DNA from: DASUVM01 sp036378955
Lineage (GTDB): Bacteria; Patescibacteriota; Saccharimonadia; Saccharimonadales; Saccharimonadaceae
Length of the DNA stretch: 64,000 nt
Assembly: GCA_036378955.1 (NCBI GenBank)
Contig: DASUVM010000007.1
Coordinates: 1 to 64,000, forward strand
Direction: 5' to 3'
Position 1 is the stretch's first letter. Every line of letters starts with the position of its first letter. The translations under genes and the position numbers were made by a program. The notes below the pieces were generated by a model. It saw nothing but the letters and a program-made list of their open reading frames with translations, searched no databases and was not told where the DNA came from. Below, piece after piece: positions 1 through 12,750 of this stretch.

Positions 1-2815
<2,815 letters not shown>

Positions 2816-3232
2816 GTCGACTAGTAGTTGGTAAAAACCATACAGCTAATATGGTTCTGATCATATGCAAGCATATGACAGTCCAACTGCCGTCGTCCTT
2901 CAAATATCAGCCAAATTGTTAAACTACCAAACTCGCACATAAAAAATGATTGAGCTCAGGCAACCATGGAAAGTTATCCACCACTGTCTGCTCTCAAGCG
3001 CCTTCGTATCGTATCAGGCTCACAACGGTTTTGTAAAGAACATTTCGTTGTTATTTATGCAATAAAATAACCTCTGTTTGATGCATTTTCTCGCACATAC
3101 ACCGCCAGAGGTTTCTTACAGAAACATTCGCCTATTTCTTTCAAAGAATATCAAAAAAATATACCTTTTGCAAGGATTTTCCATTAAAAGTTTTGAGCAA
3201 GCCCCAACTCTGGCTGATTATCAAATTCCTAC
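2816..3232 (-). other. Spacer between tRNA-Ile and 23S
   Basis: No gene is seen. The stretch is AT-rich and holds an 8-bp inverted repeat (AACCTCTG at 3069-3076 with CAGAGGTT at 3106-3113) and smaller hairpins close to the 23S 5' end. These are probably RNase processing stems of the rRNA precursor. That role is inferred from position only. Confidence 0.6.
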
Positions 3233-3309
3233 TGGTGGGCGATGAGGGACTTGAACCTCCGACCTCGTCATTATCAGTGACGCGCTCTAACCAGCTGAGC
3301 TAATCGCCC
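3233..3309 (-). tRNA. tRNA-Ile(GAT)
   Basis: A full cloverleaf with encoded CCA (3233-3235). The anticodon loop reads CT-GAT-AA and the acceptor stem starts GGGCGAT. It sits in the rRNA spacer, second after tRNA-Ala in the direction of transcription, which reverses the usual Ile-Ala order. Confidence 0.96.
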
Positions 3310-3387
3310 ACAAGTAGAGATTTGATGGACATATGGCTTCCACCATGTTGTATGTCGAAACATAGAAATACTTTTCGGCGCACAACA

Positions 3388-3464
3388 TGGTGGAGACACA
3401 GGGACTCGAACCCTGGACCCCCTGCTTGCAAAGCAGGTGCTCTAGCCAACTGAGCTATGTCCCC
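3388..3464 (-). tRNA. tRNA-Ala(TGC)
   Basis: A full cloverleaf with encoded CCA (3388-3390). The anticodon loop reads TT-TGC-AA and the acceptor stem starts GGGGACA. It is the first tRNA after 16S in the direction of transcription and lies about 40 nt downstream of a predicted promoter inside the spacer. Confidence 0.96.
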
Positions 3465-3510
3465 TCGAATTTACTAAATACTAACTAGCCTCAACGACAA
3501 GTTCCAGGTT

Positions 3511-3539
3511 ATTGTAACGGAAAATGTTACAGGTGGCAA
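3511..3539 (-). promoter_or_regulatory. Predicted promoter in the 16S-tRNA spacer
   Basis: On the minus strand, TTGCCA (3534-3539) and TACAAT (3511-3516) are separated by exactly 17 bp. The start would be near 3504, some 40 nt before tRNA-Ala. A perfect 6-bp inverted repeat, TGTAAC/GTTACA (3513-3531), spans the -10 box and spacer and could be an operator. It follows directly after a terminator-like hairpin, suggesting separate transcription of tRNA-Ala, tRNA-Ile and 23S. Confidence 0.6.
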
Positions 3540-3555
3540 GTACATTAACAGATGT

Positions 3556-3596
3556 AAAAATAAAACTCACCCCGATTAAGGGCGAGTTTTATTTTT
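3556..3596 (-). terminator. Terminator-like hairpin in the rRNA spacer
   Basis: A long stem (AAAAATAAAACTC with GAGTTTTATTTTT, then three GC pairs around a 7-nt loop) ends in a T-run on the minus strand. It lies downstream of 16S and upstream of a predicted promoter. It may end the 16S transcript or be read through by antitermination. Confidence 0.55.
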
Positions 3597-3651
3597 TAAC
3601 AGCTTTGCAGTGTAAGTCGGTGTCAGTCGTTCGTTTGAACAATTTTGAATC

Positions 3652-3708
3652 TTGGTCTTGCCTCAAAAAGGCTAAAGTTATTTTATAGATCCACTAAAAC
3701 AACAAGAC
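3652..3708 (-). repeat. Inverted repeat downstream of 16S
   Basis: GGTCTTG (from about 3653) and CAAGACC (ending about 3708) flank about 40 nt just downstream of the 16S 3' end. A processing stem is likely from position; the sequence shows only the complementarity. Confidence 0.4.
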
Positions 3709-3757
3709 CGACCTCGCTACACTCATTGATTGCTCGAATGAGTGGCGTATTCTCCCT

Positions 3758-5328
<1,571 letters not shown>

Positions 5329-5330
<2 letters not shown>

Positions 5331-5350
5331 ATCCCGTTGAAACGGGATTT
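5329..5350 (-). terminator. Terminator-like hairpin just before 16S
   Basis: On the minus strand, AAATCCCGT - TTCA - ACGGGATTT is followed by a T-run and then the 16S 5' end. It has the form of an intrinsic terminator but lies between the rRNA promoter and 16S. It is either a precursor-processing stem or a site needing antitermination. Confidence 0.5.
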
Positions 5351-5383
5351 GTAATATACTGACGTTGACTTACACTACAAAAC

Positions 5384-5394
5384 TGTTAAATTTC
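5384..5394 (-). promoter_or_regulatory. boxA-like antitermination element
   Basis: The minus strand reads GAAATTTAACA in the rRNA leader. It shares TTTAACA with the NusB/S10 boxA consensus and lies between the promoter and the terminator-like hairpin, as an antitermination site would. It is short, so chance matches are possible. Confidence 0.35.
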
Positions 5395-5421
5395 ACTGCA
5401 TTTCTCACACAGACTGTCACG

Positions 5422-5450
5422 ATCTTATCGCGAGACGCTACATCTGTCAA
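5422..5450 (-). promoter_or_regulatory. rRNA operon promoter
   Basis: On the minus strand, TTGACA (5445-5450, perfect consensus) lies 17 bp from TAAGAT (5422-5427). Transcription would start near 5415, giving a leader of about 85 nt before 16S. The -35 box is about 20 bp downstream of the end of the preceding gene. Confidence 0.7.
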
Positions 5451-5471
5451 CACTTTATATGGAAAAAATCG

Positions 5472-5876
5472 TTACAATAATGACAACGCCAGCCATGCCG
5501 CAATAACACCGACGGTTATACCCGCAAGCACTTCGGGCAACGTATGTCCGGCTGCACGCTTAAAAGAGATCCGTTTATTCTTTGCAAGTTCTTTTAAAAC
5601 TTTGCCCTGTTCGCCGACAGCACGCCGTACATTAACGGCGTCATACATCGTAATAAGCGCAATCACAGCCGCAAGAGCGAAAAGGGGGCTCTCTAAACCA
5701 TCCCTAGCTGCGATAACAGTACTCACAGAGACCACCAGAGCAGAATGAGCGCTCGGCATACCCCCAGAACTGGTAATCGTTTTTCGAACAGAGCGTCCGT
5801 GCAATTTATAAAGCGCCACTTTTGTACCCTGAGCAAGCAACCAAGCAAGCAATGGCGCAAGTATATATACACTCAT
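5472..5876 (-). CDS. Divergent PAP2-family (DUF212/YuiD-like) membrane protein
   Basis: The 134-residue protein resembles the DUF212 family, distant relatives of PAP2 acid phosphatases. Family marks include the N-terminal LLAWLLAQGTKV segment, the GGMPSAHSALVVS motif (about residues 38-50) and the YDAVNVRR segment (about 78-85). The SAHS histidine region corresponds to part of the PAP2 signature. Three or four hydrophobic segments place it in the membrane. The substrate is unknown. Its ATG directly abuts the gyrA stop, so it is probably the last gene of the gyrB-gyrA transcript and is followed by the rRNA promoter. Confidence 0.85.
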   Translation of the reverse strand: MSVYILAPLLAWLLAQGTKVALYKLHGRSVRKTITSSGGMPSAHSALVVSVSTVIAARDGLESPLFALAAVIALITMYDAVNVRRAVGEQGKVLKELAKNKRISFKRAAGHTLPEVLAGITVGVIAAWLALSLL

Positions 5877-8414
5877 TTATTGCTCCTGATCAGATAACGC
5901 CTCTTCATCACTTTCATTATCTTTTGCCTGTTCAACAATTGCAAATGAGGCAACTTTGTCCTGACTTGTAAGGCGCATAATTCGTACACCTTGGGTGGTT
6001 CGCCCAAGTACAGGAATATCTTTTACGCCCACTCGAATAGCTTGGCCTTGAGCAGATATTATTAGAAGCTCGCTGGTATCATCATCAATAGATTTCACCG
6101 AAACGATATTACCCGTTTTAGTCGTAACGACTGCAGCCTTTATGCCTACTCCGCCACGTTTATGCGTTGGGAAATTCGCAACGTTAGTGCGTTTTCCGTA
6201 GCCATTCTCACTGATAACAAGGAGTTGACGTTCAGGCTTCACAATGTCCATACCAACTACTCGATCACCCTGACGTAGACGCATACCTCGAACGCCGCGA
6301 GCAGTCCGGCCCATTGGACGGGCATCCTTCTCGCTAAACCGGATGGCCTGGCCAAAATGTGTCGACATAATAACATCGTCTTCACCGGTCGTTCGGTGAA
6401 TCCAGCGCAGTTCATCACCATCATCAAGGTTGATCGCAATAAGGCCACTTGTTCGGATATTAGCGTAGTCTGCCAATAGAGTCTTCTTGATCGTTCCATA
6501 AACAGTCGTCATAAAAAGATATCCTTCACCCTGTGTATCCTTATCTGTACGAATGATAGCAGTTACTTGTTCTTCTGGTTGAAGCTGCAAGAGATTAACA
6601 ACAGCTACCCCCTTAGCATTTAGTCCAGCAGTTGGAACTTCATATGCCTTTAAGCGGAATACGCGCCCCTTATTAGTGAAGAACAGTAGCCAATCATGTG
6701 TGCTTGCTGTTACAAGGTGAGATATGACGTCTTGTTCTTTTGTAGTCATACCGCGTTTACCCTTACCTCCACGGTGTTGACGGCGGTACTCACTAACAAG
6801 CGTACGCTTGATGTAGTTTTCTGTAGTAAGTAATACAACAACATTTTCTTCGGGTATGAGCTCTTCGTCGCTAAATTTACCGAGTTCGTAATTGATAATT
6901 TTACTACGACGCTCATCACCATACTTCTCTTTCATCTCAAGTAGTTCAGTTTTGATGATCTTGAGAATCTCTTTTTCATCCGCCAAGATGCTCTCAAGCT
7001 TTGTAATTAGCTTAATCAGTTCGCTTAGCTCATCTTCAATAGCCTGTCGCTCCAGGCCAGTCAGACGGCGAAGCTGCATGGCAAGAATTGCTTTTGCCTG
7101 GATTTCACTCAATTTGAACTTGGCAATCAAAGCCTTTTCGGCTTCATCTTGTATCTTGCTAGCGCGAATCGTCTTTATAACTTCATCGATATGATCAAGT
7201 GCGATCTTGTAACCTTCCAGGATATGGGCTCGTTCTTTGGCTTTGCGCAGCTCAAACTCGGTACGGCGACGCACAACCTTCTGACGATGCTTAACAAACT
7301 CATCAAGCATCTCGTATAGACCTAAAATTCGCGGCTGAATCCCATCAATCAACGCCAGCATATTAAAGCTGAAGCTAGTCTGTAAACTAGTCATCTTATA
7401 GAGTTGATTAAGCATTTTCTTTGGATACGCATCTTTTTTAAGCTCAATGACAACACGCACCACACCACGAGCGCTCTCGTCACGTAGATCGCTTATACCA
7501 TTGATCTTCTTGTCTTTGACTAGATCGGCGATCTTTTCAATAAGCGTTGCTTTATTTACACCATATGGCACTTCGCTGACAACTATCTGATGTCGGCCAC
7601 GCTTAGTCTCTTCAATGTTAGCCACAGCCCGAACCATCACGCTGCCACGACCAGTCTGATAGGCCTGTTTCATTGGTGCACCACCATACACGGTTGCCCC
7701 TGTTGGGAAATCGGGGCCCTTCACATACTTCATGAGGTCATCGATCGTCGCATGCTCGTTATCGATCAACTCGATACATGCATCGACTAGCTCGCCAAGG
7801 TTATGGGGCGGGATATTTGTTGCCATGCCGACCGCGATACCTATTTGTCCATTCAGTAGAAGATTTGGAAGTTTTGCTGGTAATACGACTGGCTCCTGCA
7901 AACGACCGTCGTAGTTTGGACGAAAATCGATAGTCTCTTTATCGATATCAATAATCATCTCATCAGCCGCGCGAGTCATACGAGCTTCTGTATAACGCAT
8001 AGCCGCCGCCGGGTCACCGTCCATCGAACCAAAGTTACCTTGCCCATCTACCATCGGATAGCGCAACGACCATGGCTGAGCAAGGCGAACCATTGAGTCA
8101 TAAATTGCCGTGTCACCGTGCGGATGGAAGTCGCCCATGACAGCCCCGACCACTGTCGCACTCTTACGATGCTTCGCACCTGCGCGAAGCCCATCACGAT
8201 TCATGGTGTATAAAATACGACGATGCACCGGTTTGAGACCATCGCGCACGTCAGGTAAAGCACGGTCAATAATCACGCTCATTGAATAGCGAAAGAAGCT
8301 ATCCTCCATAACATTTTCAAGTGTACGATGTTCCAGACCTGCTGTATCTTCTACATCAATATTGTTATTTAGGTCATTAGCTTCGATTGATGTTGTTATT
8401 TTGTCATCTTTCAT
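5877..8414 (-). CDS. gyrA: DNA gyrase subunit A
   Basis: The 845-residue subunit cuts and rejoins DNA in the A2B2 gyrase, which introduces negative supercoils. The catalytic tyrosine is Y141 in AAAMRYTEARM. The quinolone-determining region holds D101, T102 (equivalent of E. coli S83) and D106 (equivalent of D87). The C-terminal half has six-bladed pinwheel repeats and a GyrA box close to consensus (HRGGKG), which marks it as gyrase rather than topoisomerase IV. The start lies 2 nt after the gyrB stop, so the pair is cotranscribed. The tail is acidic (DNESDEEALSDQEQ). Confidence 0.97.
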   Translation of the reverse strand: MKDDKITTSIEANDLNNNIDVEDTAGLEHRTLENVMEDSFFRYSMSVIIDRALPDVRDGLKPVHRRILYTMNRDGLRAGAKHRKSATVVGAVMGDFHPHGDTAIYDSMVRLAQPWSLRYPMVDGQGNFGSMDGDPAAAMRYTEARMTRAADEMIIDIDKETIDFRPNYDGRLQEPVVLPAKLPNLLLNGQIGIAVGMATNIPPHNLGELVDACIELIDNEHATIDDLMKYVKGPDFPTGATVYGGAPMKQAYQTGRGSVMVRAVANIEETKRGRHQIVVSEVPYGVNKATLIEKIADLVKDKKINGISDLRDESARGVVRVVIELKKDAYPKKMLNQLYKMTSLQTSFSFNMLALIDGIQPRILGLYEMLDEFVKHRQKVVRRRTEFELRKAKERAHILEGYKIALDHIDEVIKTIRASKIQDEAEKALIAKFKLSEIQAKAILAMQLRRLTGLERQAIEDELSELIKLITKLESILADEKEILKIIKTELLEMKEKYGDERRSKIINYELGKFSDEELIPEENVVVLLTTENYIKRTLVSEYRRQHRGGKGKRGMTTKEQDVISHLVTASTHDWLLFFTNKGRVFRLKAYEVPTAGLNAKGVAVVNLLQLQPEEQVTAIIRTDKDTQGEGYLFMTTVYGTIKKTLLADYANIRTSGLIAINLDDGDELRWIHRTTGEDDVIMSTHFGQAIRFSEKDARPMGRTARGVRGMRLRQGDRVVGMDIVKPERQLLVISENGYGKRTNVANFPTHKRGGVGIKAAVVTTKTGNIVSVKSIDDDTSELLIISAQGQAIRVGVKDIPVLGRTTQGVRIMRLTSQDKVASFAIVEQAKDNESDEEALSDQEQ

Positions 8415-8416
8415 AA

Positions 8417-10387
8417 TTATACATCCAACTCCTCTAGGTCGGCGTCTTTTGCGCGCTTTTGGATAAAGGCCTTGCGCAAAGGAACTTCATCGCCCATTAG
8501 CTTGGTGAAGATGGCATCGGCATCCTCCGCATCTTTTATTTTCACCTTTATTAATACACGATGGTCAGGATTCATGGTTGTCTCCCATAGCTGATCAGCA
8601 TCCATTTCACCCAGACCCTTAAAGCGTGAGATAGTGACACCCGCTTGCTTCGCCTTGTCCTCATCGACATTGACAGCCGTTCCGCGTTCAGTTTTATCAG
8701 CAATCATTTCATTGAGAATTTGCTCGCGCTGAGTCTCGTCATAGGCATAAACTTTCTTCTGCCCCTTATTAACGCTGTAAAGCGGAGGCTTGGCAAGATA
8801 GATATAGCCGCCTTCAATAACTTCCTTCATATAACGGAAGAAAAATGTCAGTAATAACGTTGAAATGTGACTACCGTCGACATCGGCATCCGTCATGATA
8901 ATGATCTTGTGATAGCGCAGCCCGTTGATGTCAAACTGCTCACCGATACCAACGCCAAAGGCCTGGATCATGGCAACAATTTCCTTATTAGCAAACATCT
9001 TATCGAGGCGAGCACGCTCTGTGTTAAGTACCTTACCGCGCAGAGGCAAGATAGCCTGAGTGCGATTATCTCGACCCTCTTTAGCCGAACCGGCAGCCGA
9101 GTTACCCTCAACGATATATATCTCACTCTCGCTCGGACTTTTGCTTGAGCAGTCCCAAAGCTTACCAGGAAGCCCCATGCCATCAAGAGCACCCTTTCGT
9201 AAGACATTATCTCGTGCAGCTCGTGCAGCCTTGCGTGCTCGGGCTGCGAGTAAAGCCTTACCCACAATTTTCTTAGCAATTTCAGGATTTTCTTCTAAAT
9301 AATACGCAAAGTATTCATTCATTACCTGTTCGACATAACGACGCATCGGTGGGTTGCCGAGTTTGTTCTTTGTTTGGCCTTCAAACTGTGGATCAGGTAG
9401 TTTTACCAGGATGACTGCGGTGAGTCCCTCTCGAATATCATCACCCGTCAGGTTGTCTTCTTTTTCTTTTAATAAGTTGTTCTTACGTGCATATTCATTC
9501 ATAACCCGGGTAAGAGCTGCTCGAAAACCCACTAAGTGTGTTCCACCATCGGGATTGAAGACATTGTTAGCAAAAGCTTTTACTGTTTCGGCATAAGTGT
9601 CGTTATATTGCACCGACACTTCCACCATACAGTCTTCAACCTGTCGTTCAACATAAAAGATATCGTCGCTCAAAACATCTTTGCCGACATTTAAATGTTT
9701 TACGTACGACTTAATGCCGCCCTCAAAGTAAAACGCTTGTCGATCACCAGTTCGTTCATCATTAACCGATACGTATACACCTTTTGTTAAGTATGCCTGG
9801 TGACGTAAGTAGTCAACAACCCATTTGTAATCAAGTTCAACTGATTCAAAAATCGACGAATCAGGGTAGAAGGTAATACTTGTACCAGATGTATCGGCCT
9901 TACCTAGAGCCTTTACTTCGGATTTAGGAACACCAAAAGCATACTCTTGTTCATATATTTTGCCGCTTTTAGCCACTCGAGCAATGAGCCTGCTAGAAAG
10001 TGCGTTCACAACGCTAGAGCCCACCCCGTGCAAACCGCTAGAAACTTTGTAACCTCCGCTGCCAAATTTTCCACCCGCACCCAAAACAGTTAAGACCGTC
10101 TCTAGCGTGCTCTTGCCTGTTTTTGGATGCTTATCAACAGGAATACCACGGCCGTCATCACTAATTGTTATACCATTCTCAGGGTGAAGAGTAATCTCAA
10201 CCTTTGTGGCAAAACCTGCGATAGCTTCATCGATACAATTATCGGCAATTTCTTTAATTAAATGATGGACACCATCATATCCTGTGCCGCCAATATACAT
10301 GCCGGGACGCTTACGAACATGTTCTATGCCTTCAAGTACCTGGATTTGGCTTGAATCGTAAGCATCGGCTCCTTTTTGTTTAGCCAT
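8417..10387 (-). CDS. gyrB: DNA gyrase subunit B
   Basis: The 656-residue ATPase subunit of gyrase. It has the GHKL ATP-binding fold (RKRPGMYIG near residue 27, DDGRGIPV, GGKFG and the GLHGVG loop), a transducer domain, and a TOPRIM domain with E427 and the DADVDGSH metal site around residue 502. The TOPRIM motif reads EGNSAAGSAK where most gyrases have EGDSAGGSAK, so the residue after EG is N429. The catalytic glutamate and the DxDxD aspartates are intact. A purine-rich Shine-Dalgarno (GAGGGGAGC) precedes the ATG. It is first in the gyrB-gyrA-DUF212 operon. Confidence 0.97.
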   Translation of the reverse strand: MAKQKGADAYDSSQIQVLEGIEHVRKRPGMYIGGTGYDGVHHLIKEIADNCIDEAIAGFATKVEITLHPENGITISDDGRGIPVDKHPKTGKSTLETVLTVLGAGGKFGSGGYKVSSGLHGVGSSVVNALSSRLIARVAKSGKIYEQEYAFGVPKSEVKALGKADTSGTSITFYPDSSIFESVELDYKWVVDYLRHQAYLTKGVYVSVNDERTGDRQAFYFEGGIKSYVKHLNVGKDVLSDDIFYVERQVEDCMVEVSVQYNDTYAETVKAFANNVFNPDGGTHLVGFRAALTRVMNEYARKNNLLKEKEDNLTGDDIREGLTAVILVKLPDPQFEGQTKNKLGNPPMRRYVEQVMNEYFAYYLEENPEIAKKIVGKALLAARARKAARAARDNVLRKGALDGMGLPGKLWDCSSKSPSESEIYIVEGNSAAGSAKEGRDNRTQAILPLRGKVLNTERARLDKMFANKEIVAMIQAFGVGIGEQFDINGLRYHKIIIMTDADVDGSHISTLLLTFFFRYMKEVIEGGYIYLAKPPLYSVNKGQKKVYAYDETQREQILNEMIADKTERGTAVNVDEDKAKQAGVTISRFKGLGEMDADQLWETTMNPDHRVLIKVKIKDAEDADAIFTKLMGDEVPLRKAFIQKRAKDADLEELDV

Positions 10388-10471
10388 GCTCCCCTCTCTC
10401 TTACGAACTAGATATTCACGCCACTAATTTTTTGTGCAGCGAGTGAATATACTGCTATTTACATCCTCTTT

Positions 10472-10500
10472 ATTATACAGGGCAAATTGTACTCAGGCAA
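10472..10500 (-). promoter_or_regulatory. gyrB promoter
   Basis: On the minus strand, TTGCCT (10495-10500) lies 17 bp from a perfect TATAAT (10472-10477), about 85 nt before the gyrB start. It is back to back with the rightward promoter of the next gene. Confidence 0.6.
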
Positions 10501-10505
10501 TATGC

Positions 10506-10535
10506 TTGAGTTGAACATAATTCTTATGCTAGTAT
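10506..10535 (+). promoter_or_regulatory. Promoter of the LPATG surface-protein gene
   Basis: TTGAGT (10506-10511), an 18-bp spacer and an extended -10 (TGC then TAGTAT, 10530-10535). A purine-rich GGGGAGAGGGG follows at 10539-10549, about 15 nt before the ATG. Confidence 0.45.
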
Positions 10536-10563
10536 TTAGGGGAGAGGGGTTATAAATATAAAC

Positions 10564-12159
10564 ATGTTCAAAAAGATCGTCTCTACTCTTCCTTTTAGTC
10601 CAGCGCTGATTGGTCAGCTAGGTTTTTATGCAAAACGTCTCAAACAAGAAGAATTAACTCGTCGTTTGGGTCTTATATTCACCGTTCTAGCACTCATTGT
10701 GCAATCTTTGGCGATATTTGCACCACCGGAAGCACAAGCGGTTGCAAGTGGTCAAAATATCGTTTTTCAGGGTGTTCGTGACAAAGCTGATATGCTTCGC
10801 ATCTATGACAGCGGTATCGATAATGGTGGGCATCATGATATTCAACAGATCTTCACTGCATTTGGTATTACTCGAGCTGACCTTGCGAATGCTAATACAG
10901 CAACGTTTAATTCACGTGATTTCAACTTGGGAATATGGAGTGTTGGTCGCTATTCCTTTGATGCAGGTACTCCATATGAAAAAGCCGTGGCAGTTCCTGG
11001 CACTAACTCAACTGTTTTCGCACGTAAATTATGGCGGTTTGACTCCTTGCCATATACAAAACAGAATGGTTCAACCTATAAGGGTTTAGTCGGAAAACGT
11101 GCCGTTGACGGCAAATGGTTCTCGGTTTCATTTGACTGTGGCAATATCGCATTTACCGATTTCCCGCCCCCTCCGCCCCAACCAGCTTCGTTATGTACGA
11201 GCCTAAGTACGCCAATACCCCTGTCACGAACTAAATTTCGTCTAGTTGCCTCTGCATCAGCCACTAACGGCGCGACGATAAGTCGTTATGACTTTACGAT
11301 CGCCGACAAAAATAATCGACAGGTTTTCGCTGTAAATATCCAAAGCAATGCTACGAGCGCCACGGCAGATGTAGATATTCAGCAAGATGGTTCATATACT
11401 GCTCGAGTAACCGTGCAAACCAGCATGGGAGCCAGAACTGGCGACACCTGCGCCAAACCATTCGTAGTCTCACCTGAGCCACGCTGCCCAACAAACCAGG
11501 CCTTTCCTATAAGCAGCCCTGAGTGCAAGCCTTGTCCTAGTGATTCAACGATTTGGTATAAAGATGAAAAATGCAAACCCGAATATGAAGCATCCAAAAC
11601 GGTCGCTAATCTTACTCAAAATAAGTCAAATGCCAATGACACAACAGCAAACCCCAATGACAAGCTACAGTACACCTTAAAAGTAAAGAACACCGGTAAA
11701 GACAGCGGTTCATATGTAATGAGAGAAAATCTGGCTGACGTTATCGAATATGCCGACGTCACAGATGCAGCCGGTGGTATACTCGAGAAAGATGCTAATG
11801 GAACCGATATAATGACATGGCCCACAGCTAGCATCAAGCCGGGCCAAATTATAACGAAGGTTATAACGGTTCAATTAAAAAAAGATGTGCCGGCTTCTCC
11901 GCAAAACGTTGGCAATCCAGAATCATACAATTGCAAGATGACAAATAGCTTCGGTAATACTACAAATGTAATGGTGGCATGCCCGCCAGAGAAGCTGATT
12001 GAGAACACTGTCAAACAATTGCCAGCTACAGGTCCAACCGAGAATGTTATCTTTAGCGGTATTATTCTTACAGTTGTCGTGTATTTCTACGCTCGCAGCC
12101 AGCAAATTAATAAAGAGGTGCGGATTGTTCGTAAAGAATTTGCCGCAGGAACAATTTAA
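10564..12159 (+). CDS. Surface protein with DUF11-like domain and LPATG sorting signal
   Basis: The 531-residue protein is probably exported and anchored. Basic residues and a hydrophobic segment (about 35-57, ending near APPEAQA) form a signal or anchor. The middle is unassigned and contains a proline-rich stretch (FPPPPPQPA). Residues about 340-465 resemble a DUF11/isopeptide-type beta-sandwich (LQYTLKVKNTGKDSG, IKPGQI). Cysteines near 305-340 follow a CxxC pattern. LPATG begins at residue 486, followed by a membrane segment and a basic tail, the layout of a sortase substrate, although the roughly 20-residue cytoplasmic tail is long. No sortase gene is in the window. The following gene is probably cotranscribed. 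Confidence 0.7.
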   Translation: MFKKIVSTLPFSPALIGQLGFYAKRLKQEELTRRLGLIFTVLALIVQSLAIFAPPEAQAVASGQNIVFQGVRDKADMLRIYDSGIDNGGHHDIQQIFTAFGITRADLANANTATFNSRDFNLGIWSVGRYSFDAGTPYEKAVAVPGTNSTVFARKLWRFDSLPYTKQNGSTYKGLVGKRAVDGKWFSVSFDCGNIAFTDFPPPPPQPASLCTSLSTPIPLSRTKFRLVASASATNGATISRYDFTIADKNNRQVFAVNIQSNATSATADVDIQQDGSYTARVTVQTSMGARTGDTCAKPFVVSPEPRCPTNQAFPISSPECKPCPSDSTIWYKDEKCKPEYEASKTVANLTQNKSNANDTTANPNDKLQYTLKVKNTGKDSGSYVMRENLADVIEYADVTDAAGGILEKDANGTDIMTWPTASIKPGQIITKVITVQLKKDVPASPQNVGNPESYNCKMTNSFGNTTNVMVACPPEKLIENTVKQLPATGPTENVIFSGIILTVVVYFYARSQQINKEVRIVRKEFAAGTI

Positions 12160-12171
12160 CAAGAGGTTATC

Positions 12172-12744
12172 ATGGCAGAACAACTTGCTCAACCCAAATC
12201 ACCAGAGTCAAAAGGCAACAAAGAGGTTGTTGAGGCCGCTGGCGAGCGACTTAAATCATTAGAAAATAGCGTTGAATCATTTGACGAAAGTAGCCAAGAA
12301 CATGCCATAGAGCATGCTCGCAGACAAGTTGAGGCAGAAGCTTCTTTTGCCAAAGACCCGACTAGTGAGACAAAGTCAGGTGGTGAACCGACGGCAACAT
12401 CTAGCGCGCCCACTAAGCGTCAAAAAGAACAAGAATACGAAAAGACAATGTCGGAAGTACGTTCACAACTTTCAAAGCCCTCACGAGCATTTAGTAAGCT
12501 TATCCATAACCCCACTGTCGAAAAAGTGAGCGATACCACAGCAAGTACTATTGCACGACCAAACGCCGTTTTGGCCGGAAGCATCACAGCCTTTTTGGCG
12601 GTGCTTGGCCTATATATAGCTGCGTATTATTTTGGTTTCAGGCTTTCTGGCTTCGAATTAATTGGTACTTTTGCCTTAGGATGGCTAGTCGGTATCCTCA
12701 TAGATGTCCTACGGGTACTGTTCTTAAGGCGACGAGCCCTATAG
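12172..12744 (+). CDS. Unknown protein, charged coil plus two C-terminal membrane segments
   Basis: I do not recognise this 190-residue protein. Residues 1-125 are charged and low-complexity, rich in E, K, S and Q, probably helical or coiled-coil. Two hydrophobic segments follow (about 134-156 and 162-183) and the protein ends in RRRAL. It starts 12 nt after the surface-protein stop behind an AAGAGG Shine-Dalgarno, so it belongs to the same operon. It could be a membrane partner of that protein. Confidence 0.75.
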   Translation: MAEQLAQPKSPESKGNKEVVEAAGERLKSLENSVESFDESSQEHAIEHARRQVEAEASFAKDPTSETKSGGEPTATSSAPTKRQKEQEYEKTMSEVRSQLSKPSRAFSKLIHNPTVEKVSDTTASTIARPNAVLAGSITAFLAVLGLYIAAYYFGFRLSGFELIGTFALGWLVGILIDVLRVLFLRRRAL

Positions 12745-12750
12745 GTCGGC

